Program-made: the position numbers and the translations under genes
DNA from: Schumannella sp. 10F1B-5-1
GTDB lineage: Bacteria > Actinomycetota > Actinomycetes > Actinomycetales > Microbacteriaceae
Assembly: GCF_006517535.1 (NCBI RefSeq)
Contig: NZ_VHQH01000040.1
Location: forward strand, 62,001-126,000
Direction of reading: 5' to 3'
Length of the DNA stretch: 64,000 bases
Notes under the pieces: generated by a model
What the model saw: the letters and a program-made list of their open reading frames with translations, nothing else
What the model was told of the DNA's origin: nothing
Databases searched by the model: none
Shown here: positions 34,352-42,134 of the stretch, piece by piece
Position numbering within the stretch: the stretch's first letter is position 1
Layout of the letters: every line of letters begins with the position of its first letter

Positions 34352-34837
34352 TCAGGCCGCGATGTGCGAGAAGAGGAACCAGCGGTCCTTCTCGAGGCCG
34401 CGGGCGATCTCGATCGCGACGTCCTGGCTCGAGGCGTCGATCTCGCCGAGCTCGTCGATCGCGGTGCGCACATCCACGAGCACGGCGTCGATCTGCGCGA
34501 CGATCTGGGCGATGGTCTGGTCGGCCTGCTGGAAGCCGGTGGCCAGCTCGGGGGTCTTGGTCGCGGCGGCGACGGTCTGGATGCGGCCGTCGAGCGGCAG
34601 GCCCAGGGCGACGACGCGCTCGGCGGCGGTGTCGGCCCACTCGCGGGCGTGGTCGACGACGTCGTCCAGCAGCTCGTGCACGGCCTGGAAGTTCGCGCCG
34701 CGCACGTGCCAGTGCGCCTGCTTGCCGTCGACGCTGAGGGCGGTCAGGCCCACGACGATCGGGGTGAGGAACTGGGCGGTGCCGGCGACGGCATCGGGGT
34801 TGAGAGTGGTGGTGGGAACAGCCTTGACGTCAGTCAC
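34352..34837 (-). CDS. dps: Dps family ferritin-like DNA-protection protein
   Basis: A 161-residue Dps that forms a 12-subunit shell, oxidises Fe(II) with peroxide and stores iron, protecting DNA. The ferroxidase segment is QAHWHVRGANFQAVHELLDD followed by HAREWADTAAERVVALG, with H42, the second His in VHE and the acidic residues two turns on. The remaining helices (FQQADQTIAQIVAQIDAVLV, DVAIEIARGLEKDRWFLFSH) fit. The basic N-terminal tail of E. coli Dps is absent, so DNA binding may be weak. The gene is divergent from a two-component system with a motif-rich 200-base gap. Confidence 0.93.
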   Translation of the reverse strand: MTDVKAVPTTTLNPDAVAGTAQFLTPIVVGLTALSVDGKQAHWHVRGANFQAVHELLDDVVDHAREWADTAAERVVALGLPLDGRIQTVAAATKTPELATGFQQADQTIAQIVAQIDAVLVDVRTAIDELGEIDASSQDVAIEIARGLEKDRWFLFSHIAA

Positions 34838-34950
34838 TTCATCTCCTCGCAGTCGGCCTCAGAACCTGAGGCTCGGGGCCGTTTCGGCCTGCTGACGGGG
34901 TCAACGCTACGCACCTGCACGTATTCCGCAAGCAAGCTGAGGCTCCACTT

Positions 34951-34979
34951 ACCCCTGTATTTTCGGGGGTTATCCCCCC
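34951..34979. promoter_or_regulatory. G/C-block motif in the dps/two-component intergenic region
   Basis: ACCCCTGTATTTTCGGGGGT is an inverted repeat (ACCCC and GGGGT around the AT-rich centre), continued by TATCCCCCC. TTTCGGGGGTTATCCCCC resembles a block upstream of the DUF2510 gene (37614-37632). It lies 59 bases before the sensor kinase start and could be a response-regulator site. Confidence 0.45.
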
Positions 34980-35037
34980 GTCGGACCCGGATGCGCACGT
35001 CATTCTCAGACGCCCGCGCGCTCGCGAGACTCGGAGC

Positions 35038-36465
35038 ATGACCACGACGTTGTCGAACGACATCCCACCTCAGGAGGCCGCCGCCGCGCCCGCCGGACCG
35101 GTGCCGCCCGCGCCGGCCGCCGCATCCACCCCGCCCCTCGGCCGCCGGTACCTCGATCTCTGGCGCACCGTGCTGCCCGAGCTCGGCTTCCTGCTGCCGC
35201 TGCTGCCGATCGTCGTGGTCGCGACGTCGCTGCTGAGCACGCTGCTGTGGACCGGCGTCGGCATGATCACCCTGCTCGTCGGCTTCTTCATCGTGCTGGC
35301 GGCGCTCTACGTCGCCCGCGGGCTCGGCGACTTCGAGCTGCTGCGGCTGCGCGCCGCCGGGCGGCCCGCGATCTCGCGCGTCGACTGGGAGCGCAAGCCC
35401 CCGACCGGCTGGATCTCGCGCGTCTTCGGCCCCTACGCCGACCCGCACTACTGGGTGCACCTGGTGCACGGCATGATCGTGAACCTCGTCCTCGGCGTGC
35501 TGAGCTGGTCGATCGTCATCACCTGGCTGGCGAGCGCGATCGGCGGCGTCACCTACTGGATCTGGGTGCTCGCCTTCCCGGATGCCGACCGCAGTCGCAA
35601 CTTCGCGGGGCAGCTCTCGGCGCTGCTCGGCGGCGAGCCGAACCCGGTGCTCGACAGCATCTTTCACTTCGTGATCGGCCTGCTCTTCCTGGCCACGCTG
35701 CCGCTCGTCACCCGTGGGCTCACGCTCATGCACTGGGCCGTGGCGAAGGGGATGCTCGGCGCCTGGTCGAGCGATCGGCTGCGCGTGCAGGTGCAGACGC
35801 TCACCGCGTCGCGCGAGGCCGCCACCTCGGCCGAGGGGCAGGCGCTGCGCCGGCTCGAGCGCGACATCCACGACGGACCGCAGCAGCGTCTCGTGCGCCT
35901 GCAGATGGATCTCGCCGCCGCCGACCGCCAGCTCGAGGCCGACCCCGAGCGCAGCCGCGCCCTGATCGCCGAGGCGCTCGCCCAGTCGCGCGAGGCGCTG
36001 GAGGAGCTGCGGGCGCTGTCACGCGGCTTCGCCCCGCCGCTGCTGCTCGATCGGGGCCTGCGTGCGGCGCTCGCCGGACTCTGCGATCGCGCGGTCGTGC
36101 CGACGCGGTTCGTCGACGAGCTGCCGAGCGATCTCGAGATCCCGACCGAGGTCGAGCGCAACGCCTACTTCATCGCCGCCGAGGCGCTGACGAACGCGGC
36201 GAAGCACGCGGGCGCCGCGGGCGTGACGGTGGCGCTGCAGCTGCGGCGCGCGCCCGATCCGGCGGCGTCGACGGACGCCGCCGCCGAGCAACGCTGGCTC
36301 GATCTCAGCGTGACCGACAACGGGCGCGGGGGAGCGCTGAGCGTTCCCGGCCACGGTCTCGCCGGCATCGAGGAGCGTCTGCGCGGTGTGGGCGGGCTGC
36401 TCACCCTGACCAGTCCGGTCGGCGGCGGCACTCAGCTGATCGCGCACCTGCCGCTGACGCGATGA
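35038..36465 (+). CDS. NarL-type sensor histidine kinase
   Basis: A 475-residue membrane histidine kinase. The N-terminal sensor (about residues 45-225) has four membrane segments, in two pairs (FLLPLLPIVVVATSLLSTLL, ITLLVGFFIVLAALYVA; MIVNLVLGVLSWSIVITWLA, FVIGLLFLATLPLVTRGLTL) and matches the actinobacterial Sensor domain. HisKA_3 holds the phosphorylated His278 (RRLERDIHDGPQQRLV). The ATPase N box is ERNAYFIAAEALTNAAKHAG and the G box VTDNGRGG with GHGLAGIEERL. It overlaps its response regulator by four bases. The signal is unknown, probably an envelope state. Confidence 0.93.
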   Translation: MTTTLSNDIPPQEAAAAPAGPVPPAPAAASTPPLGRRYLDLWRTVLPELGFLLPLLPIVVVATSLLSTLLWTGVGMITLLVGFFIVLAALYVARGLGDFELLRLRAAGRPAISRVDWERKPPTGWISRVFGPYADPHYWVHLVHGMIVNLVLGVLSWSIVITWLASAIGGVTYWIWVLAFPDADRSRNFAGQLSALLGGEPNPVLDSIFHFVIGLLFLATLPLVTRGLTLMHWAVAKGMLGAWSSDRLRVQVQTLTASREAATSAEGQALRRLERDIHDGPQQRLVRLQMDLAAADRQLEADPERSRALIAEALAQSREALEELRALSRGFAPPLLLDRGLRAALAGLCDRAVVPTRFVDELPSDLEIPTEVERNAYFIAAEALTNAAKHAGAAGVTVALQLRRAPDPAASTDAAAEQRWLDLSVTDNGRGGALSVPGHGLAGIEERLRGVGGLLTLTSPVGGGTQLIAHLPLTR

Positions 36466-37193
36466 CCTCGAGCGTCGTGAGCGCGGCGACGCCCGTGAGC
36501 GCCGTGCCGGCCGTGCCCGCCCCTACGGTGGAGGGCATGGCCGGCCTGCGCATCCTCGTCGTCGACGACTCCGTGCTGCTGCGCGAGGGCCTGGTGCGCG
36601 TCGTCGAGGAGGCGGGGCACGAGGTCGTCGGCGCGCTCGGCGACGCAGTTGACCTGGTCGATCGGGTCGGCGAGGTGGATGCGCGGCTCGTCGTGCTCGA
36701 CGTGCGCCTGCCGCCGACGTTCCGCGACGAGGGCGTGCGGGCCGCGATCGCGCTGCGCCGCGCGCGACCCGAGGTGGGCATCCTGCTGCTGTCGCAGTAC
36801 GTCGAGGTGGCCTATGCGCAGGAGCTGCTCGGCTCCGGGGCCGGCGGCGTCGGCTACCTGCTGAAGGACCGCGTCGCCTCGCTCGATGAGCTGGATGCGG
36901 CGATCACGCGCATCGCCGACGGCGGCACGGTGCTCGATCCCGAGGTCGTGACCCAGCTGCTCGGGCGACGCCGCGATCCGCTCGAATCGCTGACCCGGCG
37001 GGAGCGGGAGGTGCTGCAGCTCATGGCCGAGGGACGCACGAACGCCGGGGTCGCCGCGGCGCTCACGATCGGCGTCGGGGCCGTGGAGAAGAACGTGTCG
37101 GCGATCTTCGGCAAGCTCGGCCTCGACGATTCGGGCTCGGACCACCGACGGGTGCTCGCCGTGCTGGCCTGGCTGCAGTCGAGCGCGGGCTGA
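36462..37193 (+). CDS. NarL/LuxR-type response regulator
   Basis: A 243-residue response regulator. A 25-residue Ala/Val/Pro leader precedes the receiver domain (GLRILVVDDSVLLREGLVRV), whose phospho-acceptor is Asp80 (LVVLDVRLPP). ILLLSQYVEVAYAQELLGSG and VGYLLKDRV carry the conserved switch Ser and Lys. The C-terminal LuxR HTH is LTRREREVLQLMAEGRTNAG followed by AVEKNVSAIFGKLGL. The start ATG at 36462 overlaps the kinase stop (ATGA). A second ATG at 36537 would remove the leader. A terminator follows. Confidence 0.93.
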   Translation: MTSSVVSAATPVSAVPAVPAPTVEGMAGLRILVVDDSVLLREGLVRVVEEAGHEVVGALGDAVDLVDRVGEVDARLVVLDVRLPPTFRDEGVRAAIALRRARPEVGILLLSQYVEVAYAQELLGSGAGGVGYLLKDRVASLDELDAAITRIADGGTVLDPEVVTQLLGRRRDPLESLTRREREVLQLMAEGRTNAGVAAALTIGVGAVEKNVSAIFGKLGLDDSGSDHRRVLAVLAWLQSSAG

Positions 37194-37255
37194 CGCCGCG
37201 TCGCTGAGGCGGCGCTGTCGGCGCCGTGCCGGCGCGGCGGACGCCGCACACACAA

Positions 37256-37290
37256 CAGGCCCGCACCATCCCTCCGATGGTGCGGGCCTG
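37256..37290. terminator. Terminator after the response regulator
   Basis: CAGGCCCGCACCATC and GATGGTGCGGGCCTG are perfect 15-base arms around CCTCC. It lies between the response regulator and the convergent DUF2510 gene and can act on both. Confidence 0.88.
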
Positions 37291-37310
37291 CAGCTGTGGG
37301 GCAGGTGTCG

Positions 37311-37505
37311 CTAGGCGACGTAGGTGCCGACCAGCGGCTCCGATGCGCTCGCGAACGCGGTGTCGCCGATGTGCACCTCCGGGCGGGTCTCCTGGATCGT
37401 GTTGGTCCAGGTCATGCCGTTCCACCAGCGCAGCTGGGGGAGGCCGAGCGGGTCGCGGTACCAGCCGGCGGGGGCGGCCGTCGTGGTGGGGGTGACGAGA
37501 GTCAT
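37311..37505 (-). CDS. DUF2510 small protein
   Basis: A 64-residue protein built almost entirely of one DUF2510 motif: PAGWYRDPLGLPQLRWWNGM, then TWTNTIQETRP. This Trp-rich motif normally heads actinobacterial membrane or secreted proteins and may bind a protein or membrane partner. Here it stands alone without a membrane segment. The ribosome binding site AGGAG is 7 bases upstream of the ATG. It is convergent with the response regulator. Its promoter region shares a G/C-block motif with the two-component operon, so it may be a target of that system. Confidence 0.85.
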   Translation of the reverse strand: MTLVTPTTTAAPAGWYRDPLGLPQLRWWNGMTWTNTIQETRPEVHIGDTAFASASEPLVGTYVA

Positions 37506-37845
37506 CGGAGGGGCTCCTATGTATCGGGGTTACATAAGGGGATACGGGTTTCGGGGTGGCCGTCGATTCTGCGGGGACAAGCTCGACGGCTGTTGGAAAT
37601 ATACGTCCCCCCGTTTCGGGGGGTTTGCCCCCTCTTAGGGGGTAGACGTTCCCGACGCGTCTGTCCTCCATAGTGCGGACAGAGCTGCGTCCCGCGCTCG
37701 GGGGTCATGGCCTGCGCATAACACGGTCCTGAACTGGCGTTTTGTTGACCGCTGGTCGAAATCGAGAAATCCGCCCGAGATCCGCTCGCATCTCGCGTAC
37801 CCCGGCCGTTATCTGATCGTGATCTTTTTCGGCGTCATACCCGGC
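37506..37845. promoter_or_regulatory. 340-base gene-free region with stacked hairpins upstream of the DUF2510 gene
   Basis: TATGTA-TCGGGGT-TACATA (37518-37536) is an inverted repeat just before the DUF2510 ribosome binding site. Further up, TCCCCCCGTTTCGGGGGG (37607-37623) and CCCCCTCTTAGGGGG (37628-37642) are two consecutive hairpins, flanked by AT-rich GGAAATATACG. The last 150 bases are unusually AT-rich for this genome (GCGTTTTGTTGACCGCTGGT, ATCTGATCGTGATCTTTTTC). No open frame looks real. It probably holds the DUF2510 promoter and the terminator of the following minus-strand gene. Confidence 0.5.
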
Positions 37846-38298
37846 TCACCTTGCGCGTGTCGCGAGGTGCTCGCGGATCCAGGCGCCGGCATCCGCGGGG
37901 TGGATGCGCGCCTCCCGCAGCGCCGCCGAGAATTCGAGCGCCGCGATGCTCAGCCGGTGGTCGGCGCTCGTCTCGGGGTCGCGCAGCACCGTTCGCATCG
38001 CCCACCGGGTCGCCGACTCGCCGATCAGCACGGGCGCGACGGCGATGCCGGTGAAGTGCCGCACCTGGCCGGTCGTGCCGTCGTCGAACTCGGAGCGGAA
38101 GCCGCCGCCGCGGAAGCGGTTGCGTCCGCCGCGGGCGAGATCGAGCAGGCCGCGCGGGTCGAGGCGGATGCCGGCGCAGTTCCAGGCGAGCCCGCGCAGG
38201 AAGCGGTGCGGCTCGTCGGTGCGCTCGGCCAGGCGCTCGGCCACGCGGGCGAGCTGCTCGCAGGCGTCGCCGCCCGCCGTGCCGCCCGCGTCATCCAC
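37846..38298 (-). CDS. Hypothetical protein
   Basis: A 150-residue soluble protein starting at GTG (VDDAGGTAGGDACEQLARVA). The first third is helical and charged (AERLAERTDEPHRFLRGLAW). The middle has NCAGIRLDPRGLLDLARGGR and FRGGGFRSEFDDGTTGQVRH. The end reads SADHRLSIAALEFSAALREA and WIREHLATRAR. I do not recognise the family. The frame remains open upstream to 38412, but that part is coded by a family C hairpin repeat, so the GTG is the better start. Confidence 0.7.
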   Translation of the reverse strand: MDDAGGTAGGDACEQLARVAERLAERTDEPHRFLRGLAWNCAGIRLDPRGLLDLARGGRNRFRGGGFRSEFDDGTTGQVRHFTGIAVAPVLIGESATRWAMRTVLRDPETSADHRLSIAALEFSAALREARIHPADAGAWIREHLATRAR

Positions 38299-38336
38299 GC
38301 TCCGATCCTCGCACCCGCATCCGCGCGACCCCTTTT

Positions 38337-38404
38337 CGCAATTCAGCACGAATCGCGCCCGATGGCCGGCGCGGGGCGTCGGAGGCGATTCGTGCTGAAT
38401 TGCG
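38337..38404. repeat. Family C hairpin element, copy 1
   Basis: A 68-base element with perfect 20-base arms, CGCAATTCAGCACGAATCGC and its complement. The interior (GCCGGCGCGGGGCGTCGGAG) is GC-rich. It lies between the hypothetical gene at 37846 and the VOC gene at 38456, in the divergent promoter space of both. Two more copies are found 21.5 kb away. Confidence 0.9.
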
Positions 38405-38455
38405 TTCGGCATCCCGGGGATGGAGCGGCGCGGTGCGGATGTGTACGGTGTTCAC

Positions 38456-38935
38456 ATGACTGATTGGACCGCCCGCATCCCGGCCGTGACGCTCTTCGTC
38501 GAGGACGTCGCCGCCGCGAAGGAGTTCTACGGCCGCGTCTTCGAGCTGCCGGTGCACTGGGAGGACGAGAACTCGGTCGTGTTCGTCTTCGGGCCGACGA
38601 TGATCAACCTGCTGCAGGTCGGCGAGGCCGCCGACCTGGTCGGGCCGGCGCCGGTCGGCGACGCCGAGGCCGGCGTGCGCGTGCAGTTCACCCTCGATGT
38701 CGACGACGTGGATGCGCGCGCCGAGCTGCTGCGCTCGCGCGGCGTCGAGCTGCTCAACGGGCCGATGGATCGGCCGTGGGGCATCCGCACGGCGGCGTTC
38801 CGCGACCCGGACGGGCACGTGTGGGAGATCGCCGGGCCGATCGCGGCCGACGGCGCGGCAGGTGTGGCGGACGGCTCCGCCGGGGCCGGGGCCGGAGCGG
38901 CGGCCGGCGAGTTCACGGGCGAGGGCGTCGCGTGA
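38456..38935 (+). CDS. VOC (glyoxalase/bleomycin-resistance-like) family protein
   Basis: A 159-residue vicinal oxygen chelate protein. One pair of beta-alpha-beta modules is visible: IPAVTLFVEDVAAAKEFYGR with LPVHWEDENSVVFVFG, and VQFTLDVDDVDARAELLRSR with IRTAAFRDPDGHVWEIAG, whose final Glu is a typical metal ligand. The first ligand position is occupied by a non-His residue, so metal binding is uncertain. The C-terminal 30 residues are Ala/Gly-rich. It overlaps the YwqK-like gene by four bases (GTGA). Substrate unknown. Confidence 0.88.
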   Translation: MTDWTARIPAVTLFVEDVAAAKEFYGRVFELPVHWEDENSVVFVFGPTMINLLQVGEAADLVGPAPVGDAEAGVRVQFTLDVDDVDARAELLRSRGVELLNGPMDRPWGIRTAAFRDPDGHVWEIAGPIAADGAAGVADGSAGAGAGAAAGEFTGEGVA

Positions 38936-39321
38936 GTCCGCGGGGCGGTGAGCCTCCGCGCGACGGCGAGCACTGCATCCACTTCGCCGACGGGTCGCTC
39001 GACTCGGTCGAGCACTACGCCGACGGCGTGAAGAGCGGTGCGGCGGAGTACTGGTACCGCTCCGGCCAGAAGAAGGCGGAAGGGCGGTTCGCCGACGGCG
39101 AGTTCACCGGCGACTGGACGTGGTGGCGCGAGAACGGCGAGCTGCTGCAGCGTGGTGGATTCGTCGCCGGAGCGCAGCACGGCCGCTGGCGGCGCTGGCA
39201 CGACGACGGCGCGCTCATGGACGAGGGCGACTGGGTGCACGGGAAGCGCTCGGGCGAGTGGACCCACTGGGAGCGCGACGGCTCGGTGCGCACGGTGAAG
39301 AAGCATCCCGATCGGAGCTGA
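38932..39321 (+). CDS. YwqK-like/MORN-repeat protein
   Basis: A 129-residue protein made of about four repeats of the form hYxDGxxxGxWxxW: HYADGVKSGAAEYWYRSGQK, RFADGEFTGDWTWWRENGEL, FVAGAQHGRWRRWHDDGALM and WVHGKRSGEWTHWERDGSVR. This is the YwqK antitoxin/MORN-like fold. No toxin gene is next to it. The GTG start overlaps the VOC gene stop, so both are made from one message. The repeats suggest a protein- or lipid-binding role. Confidence 0.85.
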   Translation: MSPRGGEPPRDGEHCIHFADGSLDSVEHYADGVKSGAAEYWYRSGQKKAEGRFADGEFTGDWTWWRENGELLQRGGFVAGAQHGRWRRWHDDGALMDEGDWVHGKRSGEWTHWERDGSVRTVKKHPDRS

Positions 39322-39412
39322 CGCGCGGGGCGCCGTGGGGGTGCCGTGCAGGGTGGATGCGCGACTCGCGTCGTGCGTTTGTGCCCGCCCCGCGCATCCC
39401 TAGACTCCGCGC

Positions 39413-40057
39413 ATGACCTTCTGGCAGGCGATCGCCGGCTTCACCGTGGTGGCGGCGCTGCTCACGATCATTCCCGGGCTCGACTCGACCCTTGTGCTGC
39501 GCTCGGCGCTGACGAAGGGGCGTGCGGTCGCGATCGCGACCGGCGGCGGCATCGCGTCGGGCGCGATGGTATGGGGCGTGGCGGCGGCGGTGGGCGCGTC
39601 GGCGCTGCTGGCCGCGTCGGAGCTGGCGTACCGCCTCCTGACGCTCGCGGGCGCGCTCTACATGGTCTTCCTCGGCATCTCGCTCATCGTGAAGACGTTC
39701 CGGCGCGGCGGGCTGGCCGAGCCCGACGTGCCCGCGGTCGACACCCGCGGACGTCACCCGCTGCTGCGCGCGTGGCTGACCGGCGCGACCACGAACCTGC
39801 TCAACCCGAAAGTCGGCGTGTTCTACATCGCGACGATCCCGCAGTTCATCCCGCACGGGTCGTCGCCGATCCTCATGGGTCTCGTGCTGGCGCTCGTGCA
39901 CAACCTGCTCAGCGCGGTCTGGTTCGCGGGGCTGATCGCGGCGTCGTCGTTCGCGGCGCGCTGGCTGCGCCACCCGCGCGCGACGAGGATCATCGACCGC
40001 GTCACCGGCACGGTGCTCGTCGGCTTCGGCGTGAAGCTGGTGGTGTCGCCGCACTAG
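39413..40057 (+). CDS. LysE/RhtB family amino-acid exporter
   Basis: A 214-residue membrane transporter of the LysE superfamily with six hydrophobic segments. The N-terminal GFTVVAALLTIIPGLDSTLV carries the family motif IIPGLD.T.V (usually PGP). ATGGGIASGAMVWGVAAAVG, LYMVFLGISLIVKTF and the mid-loop LTGATTNLLNPKVGVFYIAT, with the family NLLNPK, follow. It exports amino acids or analogues by proton exchange. It stands alone, followed by a PPOX-type gene. Confidence 0.92.
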   Translation: MTFWQAIAGFTVVAALLTIIPGLDSTLVLRSALTKGRAVAIATGGGIASGAMVWGVAAAVGASALLAASELAYRLLTLAGALYMVFLGISLIVKTFRRGGLAEPDVPAVDTRGRHPLLRAWLTGATTNLLNPKVGVFYIATIPQFIPHGSSPILMGLVLALVHNLLSAVWFAGLIAASSFAARWLRHPRATRIIDRVTGTVLVGFGVKLVVSPH

Positions 40058-40149
40058 GCGGCGTTCTGGGCGGCCGGGTGCAGCCGGCACGGGTGCGCGG
40101 GCGGGCCCGCGGTCGTAGCGTGGGCGGCATCCGGATCGAAGGGGATGCC

Positions 40150-40650
40150 ATGCGCGACGACGAGATGAGGTCCGAGCTCGAGCAGCCGGGAGCGCAGGAG
40201 CTGCTGCGCTCGGCGCCGCTGCTGCACCTGGCCTACCGCGGGCTCGACGGCACGCCCCGTGTCATCCCGATCGGCTTCCTCTGGAACGGCACGGCGATCG
40301 TGATCTGCACGATCGTCGACGCCCCGAAGAACGCGGCGCTGCGGCGGCGGCCGTCCGTCGCGGTCACGATCGACTCGGGTCACAGCCCGGCCGACTCGAA
40401 ATCGCTGCTCGTGCGCGGGCCGGCGTCGCTCGAGACCTTGGACGGCATCCCGCGCGAGTACATCGACGCGGCGGCGAAGACGATGAGCCCGGATGAGGTG
40501 GCCGGCTTCGAGCAGGCCGTCACCGCCGGCTACGAGCAGATGGTGCGCATCACGATCACGCCGACCTGGGCGCGCTTCTACGACTTCGGCGCCGGACGCC
40601 TGCCGGCGACGCTGCAGAGGACGCTCGAGGCGGCCGCGCAGCGGGGCTGA
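40150..40650 (+). CDS. Pyridoxamine 5'-phosphate oxidase-like (split-barrel) protein
   Basis: A 166-residue FMN- or F420-binding split-barrel protein. HLAYRGLDGTPRVIPIGFLW and NGTAIVICTIVDAPKNAALR with RPSVAVTIDSGHSP match the N-terminal half of the family, and MVRITITPTWARFYDFGAGR the C-terminal strand. It may reduce cofactors or xenobiotics or bind haem products. The specific cofactor cannot be told. ATG 40150 is preceded by a modest ribosome binding site (GAAGGGG). Confidence 0.88.
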   Translation: MRDDEMRSELEQPGAQELLRSAPLLHLAYRGLDGTPRVIPIGFLWNGTAIVICTIVDAPKNAALRRRPSVAVTIDSGHSPADSKSLLVRGPASLETLDGIPREYIDAAAKTMSPDEVAGFEQAVTAGYEQMVRITITPTWARFYDFGAGRLPATLQRTLEAAAQRG

Positions 40651-40698
40651 GCGAGGCGGCTCGGGCGGCGGTGAGCAGGCGCGCTGAGCGGGAGCTGC

Positions 40699-41109
40699 TC
40701 ACTCTGCGCGCGTGACCGCCTCGAGCGACGTGCGCAGCGCATCCCGGTCATGCTCGGGCAGGGCCGAGAGCAGCGCGTCCTCCATGCGGCGGATGTCGCG
40801 ACGCGTCGCGGCGAGCAGCTCCACGCCGGCAGGGGAGAGTTCGACCGTGCGGCGGCGGCGATCGCCCGCATCGACCGCGCGCACGATCAGCCCGCGCTCG
40901 GCGAGGTCGTCGAGGTGCCGGATGAGTCGGGTCGCGTCGCGACGGCTGCGCTCGGCGAGATCGCTCTGGCTGAGGCCGGGGCTGCTCGCGATCGCCGTGA
41001 GCACGACGTACTCCCACATCGAGAGTCCGCGTTCGCGCAGGATCGGCGTCTCGCGCTCGACGATCTCGTCGAGGAGTCGGCGGAGCAGCGCTCCGAGATC
41101 GGCGCTCAT
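40699..41109 (-). CDS. MarR family transcriptional regulator
   Basis: A 136-residue winged-helix regulator (ATG 41109. A start at 41124 would add five residues). LSMWEYVVLTAIASSPGLSQ, SDLAERSRRDATRLIRHLDD and the wing DAGDRRRRTVELSPAGVELL give the MarR signature. GGAG is well placed before 41109. It is divergent from a VOC gene, and two overlapping palindromes lie in the gap, so it probably represses itself and the VOC gene. Ligand unknown. Confidence 0.9.
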   Translation of the reverse strand: MSADLGALLRRLLDEIVERETPILRERGLSMWEYVVLTAIASSPGLSQSDLAERSRRDATRLIRHLDDLAERGLIVRAVDAGDRRRRTVELSPAGVELLAATRRDIRRMEDALLSALPEHDRDALRTSLEAVTRAE

Positions 41110-41128
41110 GCGATCCATCTCCATTTCG

Positions 41129-41151
41129 TCTACCGTGGTAGATGATCTACC
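41129..41151. promoter_or_regulatory. Overlapping MarR operator candidates
   Basis: TCTACC-GT-GGTAGA (41129-41142) and GGTAGAT-G-ATCTACC (41137-41151) share one arm, giving three GGTAGA half-sites in 23 bases. It lies between the divergent MarR and VOC genes. Two dimers could compete or bind cooperatively. Confidence 0.7.
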
Positions 41152-41175
41152 GGAATTCACCATCAAGGAGACCCT

Positions 41176-41586
41176 ATGAGCATCCGATTCGGAATGGTCG
41201 TGCTGTACGTGCGCGACCTCGCGCGGTCGGCGACGTTCTACCGCGCCCTCGGCCTCGACGTGCCCGACCCGAACCCGGACCGGCCGGTCATCAGCTGCCG
41301 CCTGGCCGAGGGCGTGACGCTGCTGCTGACGACCGACGAGACGGCCCGCCGTCTCGATCCGTCGCGGGAGCGTTCGGCGGCGGCCGCCGGCGACGACGAG
41401 TACCAGCAGGTGACGGAGTTCTTCGTCGACGACGATGCGACGGTGGATGCGCTCTGGGCCGGCGCGCCGGCCGCGGGCGGCGTTCAGCGCCGAGTGCCGG
41501 GCCACCTGCTCCAGCCCTACGCGACGATGATCGACGACCCCGATGGCAACGTGCTGCTGATCACGAGCGAGCCGCGGTCGGCGTGA
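41176..41586 (+). CDS. VOC family protein
   Basis: A 136-residue vicinal oxygen chelate protein. GMVVLYVRDLARSATFYRAL begins module one, GVTLLLTTDE ends it, YQQVTEFFVDDDATVDALWA starts module two and TMIDDPDGNVLLITSEPRSA closes it. The canonical ligand His and Glu are not obvious, which is usual for binding-type members (bleomycin or mitomycin resistance). The divergent MarR gene suggests substrate-induced expression. Ribosome binding site AAGGAG precedes the ATG. Confidence 0.88.
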   Translation: MSIRFGMVVLYVRDLARSATFYRALGLDVPDPNPDRPVISCRLAEGVTLLLTTDETARRLDPSRERSAAAAGDDEYQQVTEFFVDDDATVDALWAGAPAAGGVQRRVPGHLLQPYATMIDDPDGNVLLITSEPRSA

Positions 41587-41647
41587 CGCGACGGTGCCGA
41601 GCGAGTGTCGCCGGCCGCCGAGATCTCGGGGCGAGATGGTGATGTGG

Positions 41648-41718
41648 AGGGGATGACGGGAATCGAACCCGCGTAATCAGTTTGGAAGACTGAGGCTCTA
41701 CCATTGAGCTACATCCCC
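41648..41718 (-). tRNA. tRNA-Gly (TCC)
   Basis: The complement folds as a cloverleaf: acceptor GGGGATG with CATCCCC, D arm GCTC..GAGC, anticodon loop CTTCCAA with anticodon TCC, and T arm CGGG-TTCGATT-CCCG. It reads GGA and GGG. CCA is not encoded. Confidence 0.93.
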
Positions 41719-41868
41719 GTGATTCCGGGCGAGCCGGAACCGGGAGACAGCCTACTGCACGGAAGCGGCGCGAGAATCCGCGGGCCCACGGAGCAGGTCG
41801 GCCATCGAGCGGGCTGGTCACCGAGCGCCGACGCAAGTCGCGCGGTGTGCCGAACCCAGCCCGCGAGC

Positions 41869-42057
41869 TCAGGCGCTGCGGCGCAGCTCGCTCTCGAGCT
41901 CCTCGCCGTCGCGGGCGTCGAGTGCATCCTCGGCGCACTGGTGCGACTGCTCCCAGGCGAAGGCGAGGAAGCTGCTCGTCTCGATCGGACCGGACTCGCC
42001 GCAGCGGACGCAGTACGGCTCGTATGCCCGCAGTTCGCGGATGTCGATGTCGGCCAT
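41869..42057 (-). CDS. Small cysteine-containing protein
   Basis: A 62-residue acidic protein starting MADIDIRELRAYEPYCVRCG. The CVRCG pair and a later Cys (SHQCAEDALD) with a neighbouring His suggest a small zinc site (CxxC...HxC). IETSSFLAFAWEQSHQCAED is helical. The size and pattern resemble small actinobacterial proteins of unknown function. The frame stays open upstream through a family B repeat, but the first ATG close to the conserved part is at 42057. Confidence 0.65.
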   Translation of the reverse strand: MADIDIRELRAYEPYCVRCGESGPIETSSFLAFAWEQSHQCAEDALDARDGEELESELRRSA

Positions 42058-42134
42058 GCAGACAGGGTGCGCCTCACCACCGACATCCGCGGGAGCGACG
42101 CGCGGGACGCGACAAGCGCCGCGTGGCGCACGCC

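Noticed and set aside
37506-37845. Small RNA or riboswitch in the AT-rich region
   Set aside because: Hairpins exist but no recognisable consensus, and they can be explained as promoter elements and terminators.
38299-38412. Upstream extension of the hypothetical gene at 37846
   Set aside because: It is coded by the family C hairpin and would place the repeat inside a protein. The GTG at 38298 fits better.
38932-39321. Toxin-antitoxin module
   Set aside because: The YwqK-like protein has no toxin gene beside it. The neighbour is a VOC protein.
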